Source: Eopsaltria australis (Eukaryota > Chordata > Aves > Passeriformes > Petroicidae). From it: a stretch of 64,000 nucleotides of DNA. Positions 25,901 to 37,104 of this stretch are shown piece after piece. The translations under genes and the position numbers were made by a program. Below the pieces are notes generated by a model that was given only the letters and a program-made list of their open reading frames with translations, ran no database searches and was not told where the DNA came from. Location of the stretch: assembly GCA_034509425.1 (NCBI GenBank), contig JAVTVJ010000076.1:992001-1056000 (forward strand), in the 5' to 3' direction. The number at the start of each line of letters is the position of its first letter. The stretch's first letter is position 1.

Positions 25901-27850
25901 AGGGGAGTGGTGGCAAAAAAGAGAAAGCACAACAATGCCTGGCTGAAGAGAAGAGGTGAAGTTCTGAAGTCCTGCTGGCCTGGCCACTACTAGAAAGAAA
26001 TGTCTGACTTTTATTCTTTCTCTTCTTTTGTTTCTTTGGTTTATACTGGGAAATTCCTGTCCTGTGAGATGGGCAACTGAGTACTTACATGCATGCTTAG
26101 TTTTAACACATAAATAATTAATTCCAGTTGGAATGATCTTAATCTGCAAAAGCTGTTAAGATTTATGATTTTATGGTGAGCCCTCCATGCCCCTCCCTTC
26201 AAGTTTCACTTCCCAAACTGCGTCAGTGCCTCTGGTGCCATCCTTTGGCAGGAGATGCAGAGGATGCAGCCAGAAGCTCACAGAAAAGCCTGTGGCATGC
26301 TTAGTTTCCACATGACTAGGACCAAAAGATCCAAGTTCATGTGCATCATGGGTCTCTCAGCAACTCATCCCCCTGTTGCCAGGGTGCTCTGCTGATTCAG
26401 GTGACCTTTTAAAACCAAAGCTTTTGGCTTATTGGGCAGCTCTCTATGCTTTTTGTTTTGCGGATACAAAATGTTTCTCTTGTCCTAAGTCATATTTAGA
26501 ATCACTGAAAGTAAAGGACTACAGAGACCTAAGATCCTTAGCTGTGCTTCTTTTTTCAGTGGTGAAACAAATAAAATATTAGTTTAGATCCCATCAGGTT
26601 TTTTACTTTTGGTTATTTCTAAAAAAGCTTTTTTATTCATCATTTTACTGTTATTTTCAGGTGCTGCCATTGTGTTATTTTTAACTGCATATCTCTGTGT
26701 CCAAGGATGTTTTAATTCCTTAGTCCTTCTAGAAATTTCCTCTCTCATACCATGGCCTATCTCTGACATTTCCTTTTGTGGCAGGTCCAGTGTTTTAAGT
26801 GAGAAACAGATCTAGGTTTGTGTAGTTTCACAAGTATATGCATTTTGTTTTCCTTGTGCAGAAAGATGGGCCACATGTGGGAAGGGCATTGCAGTAAAGG
26901 AAAATAAGATGTAGTAGGGGTTATTGGGTCAAGTCCAAAGCTAGGAATGAGAGATGGAAAGCTCTCTCCCAGCTGAGCCATTGCCTTGTTCTATGGGCTA
27001 TTACTTGGGACCATATCTATAGTGTAAGGAATTTTAAAAATTATTTAGGGAGGAGGGGGGAGTAAATGGCATTAAGTTGTCCTATCACAGAGGAAGAGTC
27101 ATTTTAGACAGTTTTTTAAGGGATAAAATCTTCGTTTTCGTATGGTTGTTATTAAAGTCAGCAGACAAACAAGCCATCCAAGCATTTCTTTGCAAAACCA
27201 GATTGTCACTCAGCTGAGACAGCAAAAGGTAGAACTTCCTAAAACTTCAGCTCTAAAGGGTCCAGTTAGTGACTTGTTTATGGCCAATTGTGAAGAAGGA
27301 AAGTGAAGTGCTTTGATTTGGGAATTTGGACATGTTTTGGTAGAGGGAAACTTGAAACTTTTATGACAATTACAGGTAGCAGCATATTTCTCTTCAGAGG
27401 CTTTTGCACAGGTTATTATTTGAATTAGCAGATGATTAATGAGGAGTGTAGCCTTGCTTGAGCTGCTGGTAGCTCCATACCTCTGTCGAGGAGGCGCTTC
27501 TTAGCAGAGGGGTGGGCACAAGACATTAACACAGGGCTGAGGTCTGTTTCTGCTGCTGCATATGCAAAACTAGTAGAAGTGTTGATGTGAGCTGCAGCCT
27601 CACTGCTGTGAACATGTACCCTAATGGAATACTCTTTCCTTACAGCAATGGTGGCCTGGATCCGTGGTCTGCAGGTGGGGTGACCCAGAACATCAGCGAT
27701 TCCCTCGTGGCAGTTGTGATCCCAGATGGAGCCCATCACCTGGACCTACGCAGCCGTAACCCTTTGGACCCCAAGTCTGTACAGCAAGCTCGAGCCTTGG
27801 AGATCTGCCTCATGAAGCAGTGGATTGAAAAGGCCAGGCACAGCCACTGA
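1828..27850 (+). CDS. PRCP: Lysosomal Pro-X carboxypeptidase, nine exons, complete
   Basis: This is an S28-family serine peptidase that removes the C-terminal residue after proline from peptides such as angiotensin II/III, des-Arg9-bradykinin and alpha-MSH 1-13; it acts in lysosomes and is also reported at the endothelial surface. Coding exons are 1828-1953, 17220-17357, 18421-18522, 18832-19013, 19688-19845, 20455-20627, 22122-22286, 23381-23568 and 27646-27850. They total 1437 bases (478 residues; human has 496), and every intron is GT-AG with matching phase. Residues 1-17 are a hydrophobic signal peptide. The nucleophile Ser164 lies in GGSYGGM, Asp416 in GGLDPWS and His441 in GAHHLDL, matching human Ser179, Asp430 and His455. 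N-glycosylation sequons are at N51, N86, N118, N322, N401 and N426. The start is the first ATG after the TATA-like box and gives the signal peptide at once; an upstream in-frame ATG at 1483 would put the promoter inside the protein. Confidence 0.97.
2293..2385 (-). mobile_element. CR1 LINE 3'-end fragment
   Basis: The segment carries the reverse complement of the avian CR1 3' end: a 'GGTTTGGGTTGG' start, then a match to the usual 'CCATGGGCAGGGA' block. It is heavily 5'-truncated, and the 3' end faces left, so the element is on the minus strand. Edges are approximate. Confidence 0.65.
3337..3600 (-). mobile_element. CR1 LINE 3' fragment
   Basis: Shows the reverse-complemented CR1 tail (TTTAGGTTGGAAAAGACCTT, ATCATCAAGTCCAACCATTA, then the block ending in GGCAGCCTG). 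It belongs to a different CR1 subtype from the piece at 2293, with 'actgccaa...accactaaac' diagnostic words. It is 5'-truncated, near the equivalent of 'GCGCAACTTG'. Confidence 0.8.
10162..10290 (-). mobile_element. Diverged CR1 3'-end fragment
   Basis: Begins with an AATCATAGA tail-type word, followed by 'GAGATCATCAAGTCCA' and 'CACTGCCAGGTTTATCACTAA', matching the reverse-complemented CR1 end at 3337 but more diverged. It was probably inserted earlier than the neighbouring plus-strand CR1. Confidence 0.6.
10660..11475 (+). mobile_element. CR1 LINE, 3' ORF2 end plus 3' UTR
   Basis: A copy of about 0.8 kb carrying the end of the CR1 reverse-transcriptase ORF (words such as CCTGTACTGGGCACTGGTGA, GGAGCGTGTCCAG and GAAATGGCCTCAAG) and the 3' UTR. 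It ends near 'TTGGACTCAGTCTTGTTCCA'. The frame is broken by stops and indels, so it is dead. It lies in sense orientation within PRCP intron 1 and is clearly related to the copy at 22535-23275. Confidence 0.9.
17220..17357 (+). CDS. PRCP: PRCP coding exon 2
   Basis: Encodes residues 43-88, starting at the conserved DHFGF motif and including [10 protein letters not shown] and WFCNNT with a glycosylation sequon. The acceptor is TTCTTACAG and the donor GTACGT, phase 0 on both sides. Confidence 0.96.
17358..18420 (+). other. PRCP intron 2
   Basis: About 1.06 kb between a GTACGT donor and a CTCCAACCAG acceptor. I see no repeats, exons or RNA genes in it. Confidence 0.85.
18421..18522 (+). CDS. 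PRCP: PRCP coding exon 3
   Basis: Encodes residues 89-122 ([10 protein letters not shown], then [13 protein letters not shown]), among the most conserved stretches of the family. The donor is GTAAGT. Phase 0 on both sides. Confidence 0.96.
18523..18831 (+). other. PRCP intron 3
   Basis: A short 309-base GT-AG intron. I see nothing beyond splice signals and a T-rich tract. Confidence 0.85.
18832..19013 (+). CDS. PRCP: PRCP coding exon 4: catalytic serine
   Basis: Encodes residues 123-183 (the last codon is split). It contains the nucleophile elbow GGSYGGM with Ser164 and the following [10 protein letters not shown]. The acceptor is TTTCTCTCAG and the donor GTGAGT. Ends in phase 2. Confidence 0.96.
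19014..19687 (+). other. PRCP intron 4
   Basis: 674-base GT-AG intron with no repeat or other feature recognised. Confidence 0.85.
19688..19845 (+). CDS. PRCP: PRCP coding exon 5: start of the SKS cap domain
   Basis: Encodes residues 184-235 and part of 236 ([25 protein letters not shown]). This begins the helical cap region that limits access to the active site in S28 peptidases. The donor is GTAAGA. Confidence 0.96.
19846..20454 (+). other. PRCP intron 5
   Basis: 609-base intron. It holds only a tiny CR1 3' tail at about 20215-20265. Confidence 0.8.
20215..20265 (+). mobile_element. CR1 3'-tail fragment
   Basis: Matches the last bases of avian CR1: 'TTGGACTTGAGGATCTTTTC', then CAACCTAAGTGATTCTGTGATT. 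Only about 50 bases survive. Confidence 0.65.
20455..20627 (+). CDS. PRCP: PRCP coding exon 6
   Basis: Encodes residues 236 (part) to 293, with [26 protein letters not shown] and [11 protein letters not shown]. The acceptor follows a T-rich tract (ATTAAAG) and the donor is GTAATT. Ends in phase 0. Confidence 0.96.
21595..21645 (+). mobile_element. CR1 3'-tail fragment
   Basis: Carries 'GGACTTGATCTTGAAGGTCT', then TTTCCAACCTGAATGA, the typical CR1 3' end. Very short and directly followed by a TA/TG repeat. Confidence 0.6.
21656..21685. repeat. TA/TG microsatellite
   Basis: An imperfect run of TATATA passing into TGTGTGTATG just after a CR1 tail. Its growth from the CR1 tail is plausible but unproven. 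Confidence 0.7.
22122..22286 (+). CDS. PRCP: PRCP coding exon 7
   Basis: Encodes residues 294-348 ([34 protein letters not shown]), including the N322 sequon. The acceptor is CTTCATTGCAG and the donor GTATGC. Phase 0 on both sides. Confidence 0.96.
22287..23380 (+). other. PRCP intron 7
   Basis: About 1.1 kb, of which roughly two thirds is one sense-oriented CR1 copy (22535-23275). Nothing else stands out. Confidence 0.85.
22535..23275 (+). mobile_element. CR1 LINE, 3' ORF2 end plus 3' UTR
   Basis: Shares long matches with the copy at 10660-11475, including CCTGTATCAGCAATGGTGTG and CCTGTACTGGGCACTGGTGA. It ends with 'GGTCTTTTCCAACCTAAATG' and a GTTCTGTA tail. The ORF is interrupted. It is 5'-truncated, like most avian CR1 insertions, and sense to PRCP. 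Confidence 0.9.
23381..23568 (+). CDS. PRCP: PRCP coding exon 8
   Basis: Encodes residues 349-410 and part of 411 ([38 protein letters not shown]). It returns the chain from the cap to the hydrolase fold. The donor is GTGAGC. Ends in phase 2. Confidence 0.96.
23569..27645 (+). other. PRCP intron 8
   Basis: About 4.1 kb. No CR1 copy is evident. A stretch at about 25060-25330 looks unlike its surroundings and may be an ancient repeat or conserved block. The remainder looks like unique intronic sequence. Confidence 0.8.
27646..27850 (+). CDS. PRCP: PRCP coding exon 9: Asp and His of the triad, stop
   Basis: Encodes residues 411 (part) to 478 and the TGA at 27848-27850. It contains [11 protein letters not shown] with Asp416 and [10 protein letters not shown] with His441. 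The C-terminal tail ends in ARHSH and is slightly shorter than in human. Confidence 0.96.
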
Positions 27851-28445
27851 AGTGGTGCTGCAACAGCTGTGGCCATTGCACCTCTCTTGGCTTTGCTGGG
27901 AGTAGGGCCAGGCCTTGTGATACGGTCATTGGAACATTTCCCTCCTGCTTCCTCACCTGCACTGAAGTGGTCACTGTTGCTTGTGTCCACGAGAGAGGCA
28001 GGCAGCAGATGGATGGAGAGCATCCTCAGATGATAAACTCCAGTCAAAGTGCATGGATTGAGCTGCCTGCTCTGGTTTGCTTTCCTCTTCTGCTCTTCTC
28101 AAATGCTGTACTTTAGCACACAGTAGTGGATTCCTGTTCTAGGCTTGTTGCCCTTCTCCATGCTGCACTGAGTGCTTGTTCCAACTGCTGGTACATCCAA
28201 CAGTGTATCCAACATGGCAGTGCTGGTGATGGTCAAACTCCTGCTGCCTCCAGTGTGGCTGAATTTCAGACAACCTCTGCTGGTGGAGATAATGAGGGAA
28301 CAGAAGTCACATCTTATTGTGATGTTTGGTGGAGAGGCAGGGAAGGCCTGGGGAAGCTGGCTGTGCTGTTTGTAAAGAAACTAAACAGCCCTTACCCTTT
28401 GGAATCAGTGTTGGAAAAGAAATAAATATACAACATTTTTCTACC
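27851..28445 (+). other. PRCP: PRCP 3' UTR with alternative poly(A) signals
   Basis: AATAAA at 28421-28426 is the first canonical signal after the stop, with a GT-rich stretch downstream near 28470-28495, so the main cleavage site is probably near 28440-28450. Further AATAAA hexamers at 28636-28641 and 28870-28875 allow longer transcripts. Choice of site is inferred. Confidence 0.6.
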
Positions 28446-28656
28446 TAGTTTTCCTGCAGCTTATTAATTGGTGGATTTTTGTATTCTGTGCTGTACTGAA
28501 TGGTCAGGGCTGGGCCCAGACTCACTCTGCTGATAACTGGCTAAGCATGCACAGTCTGCATCAGGATTTTATTTCTTCTTTTGCTATGTGTCCTAATTCT
28601 GAGATACCTGTCACTATCTGTGATGATGCTTACCAAATAAAACTGGGTATATTTTG

Positions 28657-28675
28657 TGTGTGTGTATGTGTGTAT
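28657..28675. repeat. TG-rich microsatellite
   Basis: TGTGTGTGTGTATGTGTGTAT, just after the second PRCP poly(A) signal. A short simple repeat that could act as a GU-rich downstream element for the signal at 28636. Confidence 0.7.
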
Positions 28676-28899
28676 CCCTCACAAACACTTAGCTTTTTAA
28701 AATCAGGAAGCTTTTGAAGCTATTCTCTTGAAGAGCAAATGTGACACTTGTGCTGGCTACATCTTATGAAGTGGCAAATAATTGGGGCTGTGCCTTGTGT
28801 GGGTTCTTCCCTCCCCTTCATTCTGTGCATTGTTTAAATTCTGCATGATCTGTTTGCTGATGGCTCTTCAATAAAAGCCTTTAAAAAAATTGTTTGCTG

Positions 28900-31800
28900 G
28901 ACAAACTATTGAAAACACAGAATGCAGCTATTCCCTTGGATCAGCCTAAAGCCTGATGCTGAGCTCACCAAGCCAGGTGCACTGGGCTTTCTGTAAGGCT
29001 TCCAAACCAGACAAACTGCCCTGATTCATGAGACAGCATATTTGACATTAATAAATGGCTGGGGCAGTCCCCTTGTTTTCCAGTTTTGGCTTCATTCACA
29101 CTGCAGCCCTTCTTCAGAAAGGATTCTTTGCAGTTTAAAGGACAACTCCATTTTAGAATGACTTAGGCAAGTCTTCATGTCTCCAGGCTCTTAAAATTCC
29201 ATCTCTGTTGAAAAGTTTTCTCAGCTTTGATGATATGCCTGGTAGTTTTTTCCTAAGATCCCAGGTGGCCTTTTCTGTTTCCAGTCTCATCCTGTCTTCT
29301 GGGAACAAAGTGAACCCAACACTGAATTTTTATCTTTTCAAACACTCCTGTGTATCTCCTTTCCAATAGATTGTCTTTTTCCTCATTTAGTGTTAAACAT
29401 GGCATTTTATGTTCAGACTCCGCAATCTGAACCTCTTATGCTTCTGAGCAAGGTATTTTCTTACAGAGACTCCAGAGAACAAGACCAGACAAGGACTACA
29501 GGGCTAAAGGATGAGCTGTGTAAGAGTTGCCTGAAATCTGTTGGTGATCCCCTTTTCCAATAGTTCCAGTTTTTGCTGTAAATTTCCTCAAGACTCTCAC
29601 TTACGGACTTTATAATAACATGTCCTTGATTCTTTTGAAGCAAATAAAATTTGTTGGTTTTAAATCAATTGTGTTACAGCAAAGTTTTTAGAAATACTGT
29701 TGTATCTTCTTACATTTTTATTGTTGTGTGCTGATGTCCTGGTTTACTGCAGGGCAGGGAATGAAACCTGTAAGGGTTAGTATAAATTTGGGGATCAGAA
29801 ATGGTTTAACTGAGCAAACAAGATGCTGGTCCAATTGCTCCCACTCGCCCACTGATTGCTTAGGGTGCTACTCCCAGTGGAAATTTTGGGATAAGCATTT
29901 CCATATTGTATGGATAAAGATGTGAACAGCCCAAATTAACAGCTACTCTATATTATTAGTCAGCTTGTGTCTCCTCTCTCACCCCTGCTAGTGAACTTAC
30001 TGCCTCAGGAAACAGATGCTGCTTTGTTATATGGAAAACACTTTTTAGTTTCAAGCAGCGTAAGTAATTAAAAATTTCATTCCTCTTTTCTTTCTGTTTT
30101 CACTCCTTTCATAAGCAGAAAAAGTTACCTTCAACAACATTTAGGGCAGCATGCAAGTTTTCAATTTTAAGTTTTGTGAAATGATGCTTAAAAATTTTTC
30201 AGAGGGGTTTTGTTTGTGGTTTTTGTTTATTTGAGGGTGGGAGAGGATGTTAGTAATCTTACTGTTCCATACAGTTTCTGTCTGTGAGACTGATTCAAGT
30301 GCACTTTGGATCAGGTCCTTATTGGTTGGACCAGCTTATTAATTATGTGACTTGTTTTTATGGTATTTTTAATTGATTTTGCTTTTTTCCCATCAAGCTG
30401 AGTAGTCAAAACTTTAGGTCTTATTTATCTCAAACTTTCAGACTTCATCTTTAAATCACACACATCTCTGAATGCTACCCAAGGGACTGTCTTGTGGTTG
30501 GCTACCTCATCTAAATGTTGGCTCTCCTGTGTGTTTCATACAGGTGAGAACGAGTTTGGCCATAACAAATGGCTGATTTATCTTTCCAGGCCTATGATGA
30601 TGGGCCATACTTCATTTCAGGCTTATGTAGGTCCTTGGCTTGTGTCAGAAATTACTGGTATTTAAGATTGTATGTTTCCTACTCACTGGGAAAAATGCAG
30701 AGGGAAAAAGACTTCATGTTTTCCCCAAAGCATGAATCTTAGTGGTGAGCCTGCAGTTTGTATCAATAAAAATGCATTAAAATAATGTTGAGTTTCTGGA
30801 GCTGGATTTTGTTTTGCAGCGATATGAATTTTTATCCTTTGGCAGATTCCAAGTTCTGCAAGTGACATTGTCTGGTTCATATGTGACTTGAGGAGTGGGG
30901 GGAGAACTGGTTGCAGGAATCCTCGGGTGACACACACAGCAGTCAGGATGGCAGATGGTGAGTCTGCGCTCCTGTGGCAGTTTCTCACTTCAGAGCTTTG
31001 GCTGTGGTGAGGAGCAGGTGGATGAGCTGCTTGTTCTCCGTAGGTGACCACACTGAGTGCAATCAAGCTACCTATAATGGGAAAAGTCCATTTTCCTTTT
31101 GAAAGCTTTCCCAGGCAAACACATACTTCCCACATGTCAGTAATGAGGACAGATCTGTAACATCCCCTCACCTGGCAAGGGGAGGTTTTAACCAAATAGT
31201 TAATAGGGCAGAGCTAAGGCAGCAGACTCGTGGGAACGAGCTAAATAGGTTCTACAACTCATTTTGTTTGTAGGATAATTTTAATTTTGAAGATGATCAA
31301 ATATTTCATCAGCAAGAGAGTGTGTAGAAAGGAAACTCTTTCCTGGAGCGTGGATTCTGAATCACGGAGAAGTGAGAAGTTTTGTCTCCCATGCTATCTG
31401 CCCACCAAGGATGTTGCAAAAAATGCCATTATGCTTTAAATAAAGGAATTTATTTTTCTACCTCTGCTCTTAAAAGGGGTATTTAGCTGTTGTAAATCGA
31501 ATCTCTAAGGAATCATGAGTGACCTAAAGAGCTTTATGTAGGTTAAAGACAGCACATAGACACTTGGATATTTTAGCTCCTTGCAGGACTAATGGTGGAA
31601 TCTTTGTGCCTTTCTGGCAGCCGGGAGGACACTATGAAACCACTGAACATGGGGTGAAAGAATACAGGGGATTGTATATGCCAAGCCTCCATTTTTAGCT
31701 CTCCCCTGTTGATTCAGATGCTGTAACTGGCATCCTACTGGGTGTTACTACTGTAGCCTCTAGATTTTGTTGGTTTTTTTGGGTTTTTTTTTTAAATAAT

Positions 31801-34800
31801 CTAACCTCTCGATTTTTTAAACCAAAGCCTTGGTCTTACAAAGATGACTTTGCTAATCTATCTCAATAAGACTGTCCCTGTTAAAAAACCTAAAGAGGTT
31901 TGTTTTGGCAGTGCAGGTTAGCAGAAAATGTGCAGCAAAGCAGTGGCAAAAAATATGAACTTAAGATACCTGCACTAAATTAACAGTCCTTAAATACTTT
32001 TTCATTTCCCCTTCTATTGTTAAAAAATCTGTATTTTATCATTTAAGGATGTTGGGCATTGGAGCTCCCACTGGTCTGAGTAGACTTGTGCTCCTATATT
32101 ATTTTGGTTCCTTGATTTCCCAGCAGTGCCTCCAGCTGCAGGAGCATAAGCCTTTCTTGTTTTAGCCCCCAGCTCAATTTTATTTTACCAGCAAATCTGA
32201 AACTTGATCCACATGCTTTGGGGCAGTGTCCTTCTCTGTATCCTCTCAATAACACAAGTCCGATGAAGAAATTGCTTTCCAGCAGAGTCAGATTGCTGGC
32301 AGCTGAGTGCATTGCTACCCTGACTCCTGCTGAGGTGGGGACCTGCTCTGTCCCCACTGCAGCCCCACAACAGGGACCAGTGAGGATGTGCTCCTTCAGC
32401 ACGGGGCACCTCACACCTCTGCTCTCCAAGGCAGTAATTAGCTCAGCCTCAGCTGTTGCTGATCTTGCAGTTGGGTTTTGGGTACCAGATACTCAGCAGA
32501 GGAAAATCAGCTTTGGGGGTGCTTTGGGTGTAACCTGCAGGCATCTCCGTGTGTAACAATGTTCTCTCCAAAGTCCTCAGCGCTGTACCCCAGTGTTTCC
32601 AGCTCCCCAGGGCGGGTGGGGACTGCCCAGCTCTCAGGGGCTTTTCCCTCCGCTAGTGATTTGAAAAATCTTTTGGTTCCATCCCCCAGTTTAGAAAGTA
32701 GGGGCAGTGAAACACTGAGACCGGGAATAGCAAATCCCTTCCGTTTGTCTTGTTGTTTTCTAATGTATGCGACCTCTCTGGGTGGTTTAAGCGGTTTAGG
32801 TACTTTCTATAAAAGGGATCTTTTAATGACAAAACTAATGTGATTATCTTACCAAGTGTGAGAGGCGTATTCAAGGTTTAAAGAAAATCTGTTAGAATAG
32901 CTGAATGTATCTGCTTAATCCTTTCTCTAATGTGGGTGGACAATGCTCTGGGAAGCAATTGGTCTTTCTTTCTTAGAGTAAATGCCTGGTCTCCAGAGGT
33001 AGGAACTTGTTTGCAGCTTTTTATACCCTTACGCTTCACCTTCTAGAGAATACAAAGGCGCAGGAGAGAGGCAGAGAGCTTTGAGAGGCCAAGTTTTACC
33101 TCTAATAGCTGGGGGTGTAACCAATACAGGGCCGACTCTGGCACTCTGCTCCCTTTGACTGCCACCTGAATAGAGGGTCCTCCTTTTTGCCCTCCTGCAA
33201 AACTACGCTCCCTGCAACATGGAATACAGGAATGCATTCTCCTTTCTGAGCATGCAGTGAAAGTTGTCTGCAGTTACTTGGATGACAAGACCCCATCTGG
33301 TTTTGTGCTTTGGGTGAGCAGCCCTACCCGTGCAGACCCAGGGCTTTAGACCCAAAGGTCCAGTTTTCCGTATCAACCCCTTGGAAAGGTTTGGACCTGC
33401 TGACAAATTATTGCAGGGTGGGTGGGGCCTGAGCAGGGCAGGGAAAACAGCACCAAAGGGTGATGCTGTGGGATGCAGCCACAGCTGGACCTTGTCTGGC
33501 ACCAACCTGGTGGTGCTCAGCTTCTCTGCTGTTCATAGGACTGTGCTTGTGATTCTTTGGTTTCCCCATGTCCATCTGAAGGCACAGATCGTAGACACGT
33601 TAGGAAATCTTGTTGTCAGGATCAGTTAGCAAGATAGGTAGAACCCCCCACACTGTTGAAGCATTTAACCAAGCAAGTAGTGGCTCTGGGACTCTTTAGA
33701 AAATGGATTTGACTTTACAGCAGAGAAAAACATGTTGAATTTTCTAATTTGTTATCCAAGCATCCTCAAAACAGCACATCAGGAGGAAAAGGATATTGAA
33801 CTATTGCCTTTCCCAGCTGGAATGAAACACAATCTCCTCTCACCACCCAGTAGAGCAACACAGGAAAAAGAGGTACCTCAACATCAGTGTATCTGCCTCA
33901 TGAAGATAGACACTCAGCTATAGTTCTGTATCTCATCTACCTGCCTTGACTGTGGACTTGGTGCTGGGTTCTCTCTTGTGGAGAGAGAGACAATGTTCAA
34001 GAACTTCGTGCACCACCTAAAAACCAGTTCCAGCTTGTATCAAACTGAATATTCTGAAGGAGGGAAAAGCAATTCTGCACCACTACAATGAGTCCTTTCT
34101 TCCCAAAGGGACAGAATTTTGTGCTTGCTCTCAGTAAGTTCCATGAAGTTCTTGTCTCCTTTCAGCACGTGTATGAATGGCCCCCCCTTCCTTCAATTCT
34201 TCCCTCCAACTTGGTGTCATCTGCAAGACTAAGACATTCCAAAAGCAAGACGAAGACATTCCAAAGAACTTCAAAACTGAGAACAAAAATTTCTTCATTA
34301 TGTTTCTTGTAGAAGCTATGCTTGGACTAGTTTGGAAAACACTTTTTCCCTAGAGTTTTTGCAGCACTGAAAGGCTGACCACCTTGCTGTCTGCATCCCT
34401 ACGTCAATCCTGTCATGGATTCTGCAGCTGAGATCTGATCAGCTGCCAGGACAGGGGAGGAAAAGCTTTGGCTGCTCTGATCTTTAGAAGTGATATTCAC
34501 TCCTCACAGGCTCCATGCTGCAATGAAAACAGGACCCAGTCATTTCTGAGAGGGACTGTGAGATCGGTTTAGCAGTTAATCACTGGGAAGAGGAAGAGGA
34601 GCAGTCTGGGCTGCCTTCATACAAAGGGCAAGGGATTTCTTTTAGAGGGTGGTTCATAGGGTCAAACAAGCCTGAGAAAGCTATGCATTGGGTCACCAGT
34701 GTTTCATCACAGGTGTTACATAACCATTTTGTAAGTAGGGAATTTGGACCAGAGTAAGACCAGTCAGGTCTTATCATTTCTTCAGAAGAAGAAATTATAA

Positions 34801-35280
34801 ACATTTTAATGTGGTGTCTCTGTCCAGCTCTTGGGTGGTGCTCCAGGGCTGCTCAGCATTCCCAGGGAAGCTATCCAGTACATCTGGGCAGATGTTGAGA
34901 AGTCATCAGGAGTGATGGCAGGCACAGCTCAGTGTGTCACTATTTCCAAGACTGGCTTCCCAGAGCACCCAGAGATCTGCTTCCACACCTGCACGTGCAT
35001 CAGTTTGATAGGGAGCAACCCAACTATTTGCAGAGTCTAATGTCCCTTGGTGTTTCTCCAAGCATCTCACAGATCCACTGGCCCCTCTCAACTCTTTGGC
35101 CGAGCCCCATTCCTTTGGTCTAAGGGGAGGGTGGTGGGCTCGCCTCCACAGAACACGTATCCATGTATGAGCACACAGATGAAGCCAGTGCTTGCTAGGC
35201 AAACGAGACTAATAAATGTCGGGGCAGCAGGAGGTGAGTGCAATCAACTGTGAGAGCCTGAGTTATAGCAGTAACCTGCT
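28900..35280. other. Intergenic DNA, no gene recognised
   Basis: No exon with conserved protein features, no RNA gene and no clear CR1 copy found. The longest reading frames (for example minus strand 30683-31195, 170 codons) have no recognisable domain. A GT-rich segment at 29728-29990 faintly resembles avian LTR sequence, but not enough to annotate. T-rich runs occur at 31766-31795. Confidence 0.6.
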
Positions 35281-35284
35281 GAAT

Positions 35285-35520
35285 TCCTGGGTCACAAAGT
35301 AATTTACAGAACAACCCCGATGTCATTCAATAATTACTCCGACAGCCCGGGCCCCGGGGGGCGCAGCCTCCTGCCGCGGGTGTTATTAATACCATCAACA
35401 AGCAGCAGGATGTTGGTGTGAAGAAAAGAGCCACAACACAAGCGTGTGAACCTAAGGAACAAATGGAAAATTGTATTAGTGGGATATTGTACCAGGCTCT
35501 AAAAACTGATCTATCTTATC
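35285..35520. promoter_or_regulatory. Candidate conserved non-coding element
   Basis: A unique, repeat-free block with a GC-rich core (35348-35382, including a CCCGGGCCCCGGGG palindrome-like stretch) flanked by homeodomain-type TAATTA and TTATTAAT words. This composition differs from the surrounding desert and is typical of developmental enhancers. Conservation itself cannot be seen from one sequence. Confidence 0.3.
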
Positions 35521-35689
35521 CTAGCAAGCCATTCAGTGAAATATGAATGTGTCCCCTGTGGCAGTGGAAAGGGCTGATGGCAGCTTGCAGCAGAAGGGGA
35601 GGAAGAGCAGTGTGTCAGTGCTGCTCATTTCTATCTCCCAGCTCTGCGATAGTCCCCATGGAGACTGAACGGGAGGGGGGGAGGAGGTG

Positions 35690-35850
35690 GTTTCCAAGCG
35701 CCCCAGAATAATTTAAATTAATATCCAGTGAACAATGTAAACCTTCCCTTTGACGTGGCGTGGGAATAGACAGTCACAGCACTTGGACTGGGTGAGCCCA
35801 AAGGGAAGGTAATGCCACAGCCCGGGATTTGATCAGCGGAGTAAGCCAGG
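35690..35850. promoter_or_regulatory. Candidate conserved non-coding element
   Basis: Contains AATTTAAATTAATAT, a SOX-like AACAATG and a FOX-like GTAAAC closely clustered around 35709-35742, followed by unique sequence. Proposed as regulatory from motif clustering only. Confidence 0.27.
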
Positions 35851-37104
35851 GGCTCGACCTCTGCTGCCTCAGTTCCTCCCTTTCCTTCCCTTCCCACCCC
35901 TATCCTCCAGAACGTCGAGAAATGGCAGCAAAAATATCTTGGTGAATGGAGAACTCCTGGAAAGAAAGGAGGTATAGGAAACTTGTGAGTGGGTGTAGAG
36001 GGCAGCGTCTTCTGCAGTGTGTGTGGACCCTGGCATGCAGGTGCCAGGAGATGTGAGGGCCAACAGGGTGGCATTGGCACAGCAGTACTTCTAAATCATT
36101 TCACAACACTGCTTTGGGTTTTCTGAGCCTTCCTGTCCCAGCTGAAGTTCAGTGAGCTCTAAAGGTGACTGCAAATGCACAATAGAGAATGATGTGGGCA
36201 AAGCCTGAAGGGAATCAAGCCTGAAGTAACCTTGAGTTGTTTCTCAGCTGGGAAATGACAGCAGAGGGCTGCTTTCTTTGATCTGGAACACATGGCTAAC
36301 AAACAGCCAAGCTGAGCCCTCCTGGTTCTGATCCTTCTTCACGCAGAGGAGCACAGTTTATTTAAACATGAGGGCGAGGGATTCTCCAGGGCTTTCAGAG
36401 CATCAGTGCCATTCCTGGCTGTTATGCCAGGGATAAAGAGCAGATGTTGGCCTGTACCAGAAGACCCTTAGCCCCAGGGCTGTTTCTGTAACACAGTGAT
36501 GGAGCTGGGCTGTCACTTCCCTGAGGGGGTAGATCCATGTCCTTGCTTGATCCACCCACCACGTGTGTGGGGATAGGTCACCACCACTGACTGGGAAGTG
36601 ACCATCGTGCCTGAGGTGCCTTGCTCTGCACAGAGCCCTCGTGGAGCATCTCTGGCCACAGGGTCAGGCTGTTACAGGAGGAGTAGCATCAACACTTTGA
36701 CTTGGAATATGAGATGAACTCAGTGGTCCTTCTTGCCAATTAAAACGGCAAAATTAGTAAATCTCCACAAAATTGTGTAGCAAACAGAAGCTGGCCATGT
36801 GGAGCTGCCCAGTGGTAGGCAATACCCTGGACTGGTGCACTGGTGGACAAGTTCATCCTCCACTGGGCACACCTGGCCTGTGAGGAGTGAGCACACCAAT
36901 TCATTTTTTCATAGGTTGGATAGAATCCAGATGTCTGTGTAACTAGATCAGAATTAAGCAGAAGTCCAGCAGCTGATAAATGTTCATCTGCCAAGGAGAG
37001 GTGCCTGCAAAACCAGGAACCTGCAAAACCACCAGGCTGGAGAGAAGCCCAGCAGGCAGGCCTTTTATGACTTGGGCAATGCAGGGAGAGACAAACCCTG
37101 TAAC

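Noticed and set aside
29728..29990. Possible LTR-like sequence beginning near 'TGTCCTGGTTTACTG'
   Set aside because: Only a short resemblance to avian LTR starts; not enough matching sequence to annotate.
30683..31195. 170-codon minus-strand frame in the desert
   Set aside because: No recognisable domain, splice context or promoter; about the length expected by chance in 25 kb of DNA.
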